NCBI GenBank assembly: GCA_019412865.1
Contig: DXOJ01000638.1
Span: forward strand, 1-22,376
Source of the DNA: Bacteroides sp.
Lineage (GTDB): Bacteria; Bacteroidota; Bacteroidia; Bacteroidales; Bacteroidaceae
Length of the DNA: 22,376 nt
Reading direction: 5' to 3'
Position numbers and translations under genes: made by a program. Shown here piece after piece: positions 15,901 through 22,376 of this stretch (the first letter of the stretch is position 1; each line of letters opens with the position of its first letter). Below the pieces are notes generated by a model. That model saw nothing but the letters and a program-made list of their open reading frames with translations. It made no database searches and was not told the DNA's origin.

Positions 15901-16091
15901 AAATAACACTGGGTTATACGCTTCCTGCAACCTTTACCCGTAAGGCTTTTATAGAACGTTGCCGTGTATATGCCGCCGTGCAGAATCCATTCATTATTAC
16001 TAATTTCTCTGGTGTGGACCCGGAAGCTGCACATGGTAATGACTATCCTATGGTACGTACTTATATGTTCGGTCTGAATCTAAGTTTCTAA
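12981..16091 (+). CDS. SusC-like TonB-dependent outer-membrane transporter
   Basis: This 1036-residue outer-membrane barrel imports oligosaccharides with its SusD partner. Seen: a signal peptide with a long basic start (about 1-36, ending LALAQ); a carboxypeptidase-regulatory-like domain (about 40-112, beginning ITGCVVDADTEEPLIGVTV); a TonB-box segment EIDDVVVIGYGT (116-127); a plug domain (about 128-250) with RIRGTRSF and YVVDGM; then the beta-barrel, closing with the aromatic C-terminus YMFGLNLSF. There is no STN domain, which fits HTCS control rather than ECF-sigma/anti-sigma control. Length is normal for SusC. It is the first gene of the PUL operon and is followed 19 nt later by susD. Confidence 0.95.
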   Translation: MKKNQFKSYLAKSWKRKILSVVSLLLFYSYGTLALAQTNAITGCVVDADTEEPLIGVTVKILGTAQGTVTDISGNYAINVSNGATLEFSFVGYKTVTHAVGTKKQINVALRSQSYEIDDVVVIGYGTVKKSDLTGAVGSVSAKQLKEVTVTNPQLALQGRVPGVQVTQTDFSPSGGLEIRIRGTRSFQASNDPLYVVDGMMLSTGLSFLDPGDIESIDVLKDASATAIYGSRGANGVVIVTTKRGKEGKPQVDYNSYIGFQTIGRKLDMMNAAEWIEYMRESHRQAKGNLKYDSPVANMEQDMNMLRFNEDQYVLRTVMMGWNEDGTYWDPNKVRGFDWVDAVTQNGFTQNHNINVRGGSAKTQYSFGATYTNTDGVVKNRGFERITARSAIDTQISSRFKAGVTFQYSHSLEDLDTGLYSNASKMWPASFPLDEDGNYIELPGNDNSNYNILYDLVDGAVVRQRKRDRVLANVYLEAKIIDGLSFRSSFSYDYDMYVDGDFRASKTRANTGGDNTASVSNRRAYAYTLDNMLTYTKTFGSIHNLTATVVQSIEGSSAETSYISAKGIPIDVQKWYNLSSANEVTSVSSDLTERRLASFLGRVQYSLKDRYLLTASLRYDGASVLSDGHKWAAFPSAALAWRIMEEPFMKNTHEWLSNLKIRAGWGRTGNSAVTPYKTQGLLTNTKYVFGDATPAVGFRPSELANKQLGWEYTNQTNIGIDFGFLKGRISGSLDLYVQNTNSLLMNRQLPVALGYSSILFNVGKTENKGLEIALNTVNIDSKQGFRWSTDWVFSMNREKIVELYNGKSDDVGNSWFIGEPISAWYGYKFDRIWSNTEEDLALMEVWNKAGNTNYVPGTIKLVDQNGDNKLTPEDDRVILGNPRPKFTASMMNNFSFKGFDLSFLLYADYGRIIKNEADMGFNGRANQPKYDYWTPNNPGGRYPQPYRDAESPTTGSTYITPLRYENGSFLRMREITLGYTLPATFTRKAFIERCRVYAAVQNPFIITNFSGVDPEAAHGNDYPMVRTYMFGLNLSF

Positions 16092-16110
16092 CATTAAAAT
16101 GTATATAACA

Positions 16111-17979
16111 ATGAAACGATATATTTTAACAATCATAACAAGTTGCCTATTGTTTGTGAATTTCTCTTGTAATGATTTTCTGGAGGAAAAAGTAGTTTCA
16201 AAAGCTACGATGGCATATTATGAAACACCGGAGGGTATAGACGCTGTGGTGAATTCGATTTATTCAAAAATGAGGTGGCCTTTTAGTGGAGAACGTTTCC
16301 ACAATTATGCATTATTCGGGACTGATCTGTTCATGACTGCCACAGGAACACACGGTAATGCCTGGGACCAATATCAGGCTACCGCACTGAATGCTTCAAC
16401 CAGTCTTCTTTATTCGCTGTGGACCCAATGGTATGAAGCCATTTCGGCTTGTAACACAGGGTTATATTATATTGATGACATGAATGAGAATGCAAGTTGG
16501 AAAAATCAACGAACCGCTGAAATGCGTTTTTTCAGAGCTTATTTCTTATTTGATCTGATGCAGCAATTCGGCGCTATCCCGATGCCTCTGGAACCGGTGT
16601 TCGAAGCCCAGACTTATATTCCAAGAACGTCGGTTGATAAGGTTTATACCCAGATTATTGAAGATTTGAAATATGGTGCTGATTATAACTATTTGCCTAA
16701 AACGGCAGAGCGCGGTCGTATCAGAATAGGAGCTGCACAACATTTGTTGGCTAAGGTATATCTCACACGGGGAAGTGCCGTTAGTGCAGAAGCGAAAGCA
16801 ACTCGTGGTACGCAAGATACGGATTTGGCGGAAGCTGCACGATATGCCGATTTGGTTATCGGCAGTAGCGAATATGAATTGGAAAAGAACTTTGCCGATA
16901 TTTTCCTGCTTGACAATAAAGACAGCAAAGAGGTGATTCTGACTGTCAATTATACCAAAGATGAGATGTGGAACGGAGAGGGTAATCCGATGCACATGTA
17001 TTCCACAGGTTCGTATACTAATCAGCCGGGAATGATTCGCGATATCGCGAACGGTAGACCCTGGTCACGTATTCGTCAGACATTTTGGGTGATGGAAGAC
17101 CAGGCGAAACATGGAGGATTATTTGATTACACTAATGACTCCCGTGGCGAAAAAACATTTAAATCAGTATGGTACTCCAATAATTCCGAAACGATTCCTA
17201 AATGGGCCGATATTAAAGACGGTTCGACGGTGATATGGTCTCCTAGTGCTGCATTGAAAGGGAAACCTAAGTTTGAAGTAGGTGATACGTGTATTGTTAT
17301 GAGGCCTATCCATTATAAAGGTATTCCATTGACAGAGGGAGGATTTGAAAGCAAACGGGATTCCTTAATACTTTTCGGTTCGCAGGATCATAATCTGTGG
17401 ACGATGGAAAGAATTGAAAGTGTAAGGGACTTTTGGCCAATTATTGAAAAATGGGCAAATGGAGACCGCCCGGATATTATGTATGAACCGGGACACCGTA
17501 ATTTCAATGTGTATCGACTGGGAGAAACATATCTGATTGCAGCGGAAGCCTATGGACGTCAGGGGTTGTATGATAAGGCTGCCGACCGATTAAATGAAGT
17601 TCGTAAGCGTGCTGCTTATAAATCAGGAGAATGGAGATCGAATCTGAATGTAATTAATGGGAAAGGGGAGAAGCTGACAAGTTCTACTGAATCGAAGATG
17701 ACGGTTAAGGAAACTGATTTGAGCAGTTTGTCGTTAGACCAGTTTGTAGACTTGATGCTCGATGAAAGAGGACGTGAGTTGATCGGTGAAGACAATCGTT
17801 GGAATGATCTTAACCGTTGTGAGAAACTAATCGAACGGTTCAAGGCACATAATGCAATAGGTGGTACTGCCGGTAATATACAACCTTACCATGTACTTCG
17901 TCCGATACCGCAGAATCACATAGACCGTCTGGACCCTGCCGGTGCACTTGAAGTGGAACAAAATAAAGGATGGTATTAA
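16111..17979 (+). CDS. SusD-like (RagB/SusD) glycan-binding surface lipoprotein
   Basis: This 622-residue lipoprotein forms the lid on the SusC barrel. Seen: a lipoprotein signal peptide ending NFSCNDFLEE, with lipidated Cys20 if translation starts at the ATG at 16111. ATG at 16099 would only add MYIT and is less likely. The helical TPR-like N-terminal part includes the segments AEMRFFRAYFLFDLMQQFG and LLAKVYLTRG. The family-typical C-terminal region includes NVYRLGETYLIAAEAYGRQG and LDERGRELIGEDNRWNDLNR, as expected for SusD. The ending, with PIPQNHID, also matches the family. The glycan bound cannot be told from sequence. It is co-transcribed with susC and a lipoprotein gene 29 nt downstream. 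Confidence 0.93.
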   Translation: MKRYILTIITSCLLFVNFSCNDFLEEKVVSKATMAYYETPEGIDAVVNSIYSKMRWPFSGERFHNYALFGTDLFMTATGTHGNAWDQYQATALNASTSLLYSLWTQWYEAISACNTGLYYIDDMNENASWKNQRTAEMRFFRAYFLFDLMQQFGAIPMPLEPVFEAQTYIPRTSVDKVYTQIIEDLKYGADYNYLPKTAERGRIRIGAAQHLLAKVYLTRGSAVSAEAKATRGTQDTDLAEAARYADLVIGSSEYELEKNFADIFLLDNKDSKEVILTVNYTKDEMWNGEGNPMHMYSTGSYTNQPGMIRDIANGRPWSRIRQTFWVMEDQAKHGGLFDYTNDSRGEKTFKSVWYSNNSETIPKWADIKDGSTVIWSPSAALKGKPKFEVGDTCIVMRPIHYKGIPLTEGGFESKRDSLILFGSQDHNLWTMERIESVRDFWPIIEKWANGDRPDIMYEPGHRNFNVYRLGETYLIAAEAYGRQGLYDKAADRLNEVRKRAAYKSGEWRSNLNVINGKGEKLTSSTESKMTVKETDLSSLSLDQFVDLMLDERGRELIGEDNRWNDLNRCEKLIERFKAHNAIGGTAGNIQPYHVLRPIPQNHIDRLDPAGALEVEQNKGWY

Positions 17980-18008
17980 TTCGTATGAACATTTAATCTG
18001 TACAATTT

Positions 18009-19787
18009 ATGAAATCAATAATAAAATCTATCAGTTCGATATTGAGAGTGAGAAGCTTGATTCCATGTCTTTTTCTAATGGCATTGGTCGGGTGCAATGG
18101 TGATATGTGGGACGGTTATCAATTACCGCCCCCGCTTCCGGCCGCCGCTGAACCGGAGCCAGAACCGGATCCCGATTACGAGGATCATCCGTCTTTATTG
18201 ACCACAGCGGAAGCAACCCGGTTGGAAACATTAGGAAAAACATACGATTCTTCCATCAAGCTTCTTTCGGGAGGTACTTATCTTTCGACGTTGGAATATG
18301 TGGTCTTGCTTTTTAAAAGTGGTGAAGCTGCTTCGGTTCAGCGGGCAGAGCTGATTCTCAAGACCATAATTGCCGCACAGGTCACCGATGAGAGTTCTTC
18401 GCATTATGGTAATTGGGCTTGGGGAATTAATGATAATGTGGGAGACCGGAACCCGCCATTGTTCTTCGCCCGCCGAATGTTGGGAGAATTGTGGGATTTA
18501 CAGGACAGGATGCTGCCGAGTATGAAAACTGCATACTTGAAATCGTGTGAACGTCTGGTCACTGCCGCCGAACGTCGTTGGGACGTAGAAGTATTTGCTG
18601 CCAACCGTGCAGGCGTAGCGTATAGCAATGTATATAGTCTCTATGTGGAAACGCTCACGCTGGCGGGAGTCCGTTTCAAAGATAGCCGGTTGACACAACT
18701 GGCCAAAGATAAATGGAAAGTTTTTTATGATAACTTTAAAGTGCATGGTATAGATGAATTCCTTTCACGTGATTATGATAATATTATATTTAATGCTCTT
18801 TGGGGAATTCACGAATATGTAACAGGATCACAGCAGGATGAGATAACGGAGGTGATGGATTATATGTATATATTGAAGATGGCGGTCACTCATCCTAAAC
18901 TTTATACTCCTGTAGTAGGTATCAGTCGGGATGATCGTAAGTACAATGCCGGGAATGATGCTCGCAGTGAATTCCTGAAGCCGGGAAATACTCCTGCAGG
19001 ATATATAATTCCTGATGAGGCGACAAATCTTAAAAATAACAGGACTTATCCGTTCGAGATTAATGGTAGAGCCGGTTCTTATACGTTTACTTTTAAGTCT
19101 TATCAGACCGAGAAAGCGGCTATGGGTAGTATGTCCGGATGGGGAAGTTACTATTGCCAACAGGTTCATTGTATGGCAACTATGGGCACAAGTACCAGTG
19201 CCAGGTCTACACTCTTTATTCCAGGATCTTATATTCACGTGAATGGTTTTACCGATCAGAAAGAACTGTCTACTTTATGTGTCTATAACAGGTTGCCTAC
19301 ATTGTGGCACCGTGACCAATGGGGAGGAAATCAGAGCGATATTTCGAGTACATTATTTGATTTTGGTGTGGGGCTGTCTACTCAATGGATAGAGGTATCG
19401 TCGGAAGAGGGTAAAGTGGTATTGAACGCCAACAACAGAGGATACTACGTATATCTGTTCCCGTACATACTGGACAATAATAATCAGATCAAGGGTTGTA
19501 GTCTTACTAAAGTGAAACGGGCCAAAACAAGTGAGAAATATCATGTGGAAGATTTGAGCTTTGATGAATTGCTCTTCCCCTCCAATGCTTTGTGGTTTGG
19601 TGTATATGTCAAGGTGGTGCCTGCGAATACCAGTGTTCCTACTCCGGAGATAACGTTCAAGAATGAGAATGGGGTAATGGTATTTTCTACCAATGAGGGA
19701 CATCAGTTGAAAATTGCACAAAAGGATGGTGTCAGTGTTCAGGTTCGAGACGAAGACCCCTATTCGAAGCCACGTTACTATTATTAA
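18009..19787 (+). CDS. Unrecognised PUL surface lipoprotein, alpha-toroid plus beta-sandwich-like
   Basis: I cannot name this 592-residue family. Seen: a clear lipoprotein signal with lipobox LVGC (Cys29), a Pro/Glu/Ala-rich linker (about 40-59), a helix-rich N-terminal half (about 62-300) and a beta-rich C-terminal half (about 350-590). The helical half contains HYGNWAWGINDN (132-143) and FFARRMLGELW, and the C-terminal half contains GWGSYYCQQVHCM (from about 375) and LPTLWHRDQWGG. A helical toroid followed by a beta-sandwich, with Trp/Asn/His/Tyr clusters, is the architecture of several polysaccharide lyases (for example the chondroitin/hyaluronate lyase fold), so a lyase or lyase-derived glycan-binding protein is possible. 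Its place directly after susD fits a cell-surface enzyme or surface glycan-binding protein. Function is inference only. Confidence 0.6.
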   Translation: MKSIIKSISSILRVRSLIPCLFLMALVGCNGDMWDGYQLPPPLPAAAEPEPEPDPDYEDHPSLLTTAEATRLETLGKTYDSSIKLLSGGTYLSTLEYVVLLFKSGEAASVQRAELILKTIIAAQVTDESSSHYGNWAWGINDNVGDRNPPLFFARRMLGELWDLQDRMLPSMKTAYLKSCERLVTAAERRWDVEVFAANRAGVAYSNVYSLYVETLTLAGVRFKDSRLTQLAKDKWKVFYDNFKVHGIDEFLSRDYDNIIFNALWGIHEYVTGSQQDEITEVMDYMYILKMAVTHPKLYTPVVGISRDDRKYNAGNDARSEFLKPGNTPAGYIIPDEATNLKNNRTYPFEINGRAGSYTFTFKSYQTEKAAMGSMSGWGSYYCQQVHCMATMGTSTSARSTLFIPGSYIHVNGFTDQKELSTLCVYNRLPTLWHRDQWGGNQSDISSTLFDFGVGLSTQWIEVSSEEGKVVLNANNRGYYVYLFPYILDNNNQIKGCSLTKVKRAKTSEKYHVEDLSFDELLFPSNALWFGVYVKVVPANTSVPTPEITFKNENGVMVFSTNEGHQLKIAQKDGVSVQVRDEDPYSKPRYYY

Positions 19788-19832
19788 CTAGGATGAAATA
19801 ACTCCTGCCAATTTAAAACAAAAATCAGAACT

Positions 19833-22376
19833 ATGTTGACGAAATGTTTTTGTACGATACTGTCTTTACTATTGTGGGGAATTGCTTTTGCACAACAACC
19901 TCTCAATAGGTATCTTGACTCTAATCGGATTTATCTTGATTCCCGGTATGGATCGGGGGATGGAGAGTTTGATTGGCGCATGATGAAAGCGGGCGATGTA
20001 GGTGAATCACCTGAAGAAATATCCCGAATCAATTATAATGACTCACGATGGCTTCCTGCCATCGTGCCGGGGACGGTACTTAATTCCCTTGTATACAACA
20101 GTGTTTATCCGGAACCTTATTACGGAATAAATAATAAGTTGGAAAAAGGAATCATTCCGGATATCTCAAAGACCGGACGGGATTTTTATACGTATTGGTT
20201 CCGGACGAATTTTGATGTGCCGGCAGATTATAAAGATAAGGTAATCTGGTTGCAGGTAGATGGTATTAATTACCGTGCGGAAGTATGGGTAAACGGAAAC
20301 CTGCTTAGTACTGTCAACGGAATGTTCAAGCAGGACTTTATCAATATTACCGAGTATGCCCGTGTCGGTGAATCCAATGCATTGGCTATTAAGGTATATC
20401 CGGTCGATATGCCTAGTACCACTGCTTCCAAATGGTGGGGAGCTCCGGGGGAATTCCGTAATGGTGGTGACGGTAATATCGGTTTGAATACGACGATGTT
20501 GATGAGTGTAGGCTGGGATTTTACTTTTCTGGATGGTATTCGGGACCGTAATACGGGTATTTGGAAAAACATTTCTTTGTATGCTACCGGAGGTGCTGTG
20601 GTAAGATATCCGTTTGTGAAGTCAAAGCTGTCTGTTCCGGGTTATGATGTAGCCCAGGAAACTGTCAGTGTGGAGGTTACCAATCCGGGTACTTTATCTG
20701 CTAAGGTGAATTGTGTGGTTAGTGGAGAGATTGTCGGTGAGGGAATTAAATTCAGCAAGAACGTTACTCTTTTTAGAGGAGAGACACAGGAGGTAGTTTT
20801 TACTCCGGATGAATATCCTCAACTTATCATTAAGAATCCGCGTCTTTGGTGGCCGTTGTTCAAGGGGGCTCCCGAAATGTATGAGCTTAAACTGGATGTA
20901 GCAATTAATGGGATTGTCTGTGACTCTGTTAAAACACGTTTCGGTATCAGGGAAATTACTTCGGATCAAAATACACCCGACCATTCGCGCCAGTTTTATG
21001 TGAATGGTAAGAAGATATTTGTAAGAGGTACTAACTGGATTCCTGAAGCTATGCTTCGTACTTCGGATGAAAGAACTTATGCCGAATTGCGCTATACCAA
21101 GCAGTCGGGGATTAATCTGATTCGTTTTTGGGGAGGTGGTATTGCGGAATCTGATTATTTTTTCCAGTTGTGTGATGAGATGGGATTCCTCGTATGGCAG
21201 GAATTTTGGATGACGGGAGATACCAAACATCCACAGGATAAATCTTTGTATTTGGGCAATGTAGAGTCGACTGTCAAACGTATACGCAATCATCCGTCAC
21301 TCGCTTATTATGTTTCGTCGAATGAAAGTACAGAGATGCCTGATGCGGAGGCTCTTATTAACCGGCTTGACGGTACACGCGGTTATCAGATGGAATCGGA
21401 ATGTTGCGGAGTGCATGACGGAAGTCCTTACAAGCAAGTCAATCCGATGCAACATTACGAAAACACCGCTTCGGAACGGGGAAGCAGAATAGACGGATTT
21501 AATCCTGAATATGGAGCACCCACCTTGCCTTTGGTTGAGACATTACGCGAAATGATGGACGAGAAAGATCTTTGGCCGATAAATAAAGAAGTCTGGGATT
21601 ATCATGATGGTGGTGGCTTCCACCTGATGTCTACCATGTATAAAGAGTTGACGGATAAATACGGTGAATCAGCCAGTATTGATGAGTTTGCTATAAAGGG
21701 GCAGTTTGTGGGAGCAATGAACTCAAAATCTATATGGGAGTGCTGGAATTATAATAAATATGATTTTGGTGACAGATATGCTTCCGGTTTGTTATTCTGG
21801 TATCATCAATGTCCTGTTCCGCAAGTGGCCGGCAGAATGTGGGATTATACCCTTGAACCCACAGCTTCCCTTTACCATACTCAAAATGCGCTCGAACCTC
21901 TTCATCCACAATTTGATTACTTGAAAAATACGGTTTCAGTATACAATGACTATTACCGGTCTTTTAAAGGTTATACGGTTTCGGCTGAAGTTTATGATAT
22001 TAAGAGCCGTAATATCTGGCAGAAGTCAGTGGTTATTGATATTCCTGAAGACGGAGTGGTGAATGATGCTTTTAAAATAGATTTTCCGGAGGAACTCTCA
22101 CAGGTGCATTTTATCAAATTACGTTTGTTGGATGATAAAGGCAAACAAGTGGGAAGTAACTTTTATTGGAGATCCAAGGACAGTTATGAAGGAGCCAAGA
22201 CACTAACGGGACCTGCAACTTCCGGTTTCGAATCTATCGATCAATTGCCAAAAGTAAGGTTATCGGCCAAATACAAGACCAGAACAGATAGTGGCAATTA
22301 TTATATAGATATAGAATTGAAAAATTCTTCACGGAATATTGCCTTCTTTACACAAATACAATTTTTGGATAAGAAC
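19833..22376 (+). CDS. GH2 glycoside hydrolase (beta-mannosidase/exo-glucosaminidase-like), 3' end outside window
   Basis: The frame is open from ATG 19833 to the window end (848 codons), so the C-terminus is missing. Seen: a type I signal peptide (about 1-20, ending AFAQQ), so a periplasmic or exported enzyme; a jelly-roll sugar-binding domain (to about 230) with SKWWGAPGEFRNGG (W201, W202); an Ig-like domain; and a TIM barrel with GINLIRFWGGG (about 426-436). E498 in SSNEST is the likely acid/base, and E559 in FNPEYGAPTLP the likely nucleophile. The RFWGGG and WQEFWM motifs resemble beta-mannosidase and exo-beta-D-glucosaminidase branches of GH2 rather than LacZ. It follows the lipoprotein gene by 45 nt in the susC operon and would trim imported oligosaccharides. 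Family call firm, specificity open. Confidence 0.88.
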   Translation, partial: MLTKCFCTILSLLLWGIAFAQQPLNRYLDSNRIYLDSRYGSGDGEFDWRMMKAGDVGESPEEISRINYNDSRWLPAIVPGTVLNSLVYNSVYPEPYYGINNKLEKGIIPDISKTGRDFYTYWFRTNFDVPADYKDKVIWLQVDGINYRAEVWVNGNLLSTVNGMFKQDFINITEYARVGESNALAIKVYPVDMPSTTASKWWGAPGEFRNGGDGNIGLNTTMLMSVGWDFTFLDGIRDRNTGIWKNISLYATGGAVVRYPFVKSKLSVPGYDVAQETVSVEVTNPGTLSAKVNCVVSGEIVGEGIKFSKNVTLFRGETQEVVFTPDEYPQLIIKNPRLWWPLFKGAPEMYELKLDVAINGIVCDSVKTRFGIREITSDQNTPDHSRQFYVNGKKIFVRGTNWIPEAMLRTSDERTYAELRYTKQSGINLIRFWGGGIAESDYFFQLCDEMGFLVWQEFWMTGDTKHPQDKSLYLGNVESTVKRIRNHPSLAYYVSSNESTEMPDAEALINRLDGTRGYQMESECCGVHDGSPYKQVNPMQHYENTASERGSRIDGFNPEYGAPTLPLVETLREMMDEKDLWPINKEVWDYHDGGGFHLMSTMYKELTDKYGESASIDEFAIKGQFVGAMNSKSIWECWNYNKYDFGDRYASGLLFWYHQCPVPQVAGRMWDYTLEPTASLYHTQNALEPLHPQFDYLKNTVSVYNDYYRSFKGYTVSAEVYDIKSRNIWQKSVVIDIPEDGVVNDAFKIDFPEELSQVHFIKLRLLDDKGKQVGSNFYWRSKDSYEGAKTLTGPATSGFESIDQLPKVRLSAKYKTRTDSGNYYIDIELKNSSRNIAFFTQIQFLDKN

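Noticed and set aside
1..22376. CRISPR array, rRNA or tRNA genes
   Set aside because: No regularly spaced repeats and no cloverleaf or rRNA-like sequence was seen on either strand.

Overview
The window is chromosomal DNA from a member of the Bacteroidales, most likely a gut Bacteroides. The evidence is a SusC/SusD pair under a hybrid two-component system, HU-like proteins of the Bacteroides type, promoter-like boxes matching the Bacteroidales pattern (TTTG, about 20 nt, TAnnTTTG), and genes lacking strong Shine-Dalgarno sites. The species cannot be told from sequence alone.

Layout. (1) 1-2730, housekeeping-like: an HU-like DNA-binding protein gene whose start is unusual, its terminator, a spacer full of inverted repeats, then a biotin-enzyme-type carboxyltransferase whose C-terminal biotinyl-like domain lacks the biotin-accepting lysine, closed by a strong terminator. 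(2) 2730-8640, an A/T-rich accessory block. A small unknown gene (minus strand) is divergent from a WYL-domain regulator gene (plus strand). Between them lie repeated GTRTGCA half-sites that form two 21-bp palindromes over the likely promoters. The regulator is followed by three genes overlapping by ATGA junctions: a PD-(D/E)XK-type nuclease-like protein, a beta-CASP metallo-beta-lactamase protein resembling RNase J, and an MPPED-type metallophosphoesterase. Next come a decayed 3' end of a second HU-like gene with its terminator, and a complete MntA/HepT (nucleotidyltransferase/HEPN ribonuclease) toxin-antitoxin pair. (3) 8643-22376, a polysaccharide utilization locus: a hybrid two-component sensor-regulator (minus strand) divergent from susC, susD, an unrecognised surface lipoprotein and a GH2 glycosidase that runs off the window.

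How the parts work together. In the PUL, the HTCS periplasmic propeller would sense a glycan fragment and its AraC-type output domain would activate the susC operon. SusC/D would import the oligosaccharide, and the lipoprotein and GH2 enzyme would bind or cut it; the GH2 resembles beta-mannosidases and exo-beta-glucosaminidases. In the accessory block, a WYL regulator with three predicted nucleic-acid or nucleotide hydrolases next to a MntA/HepT module looks like a defence island. I do not recognise the WYL/PD-(D/E)XK/beta-CASP/MPPED combination as a named system, and it is the best candidate here for an undescribed one.
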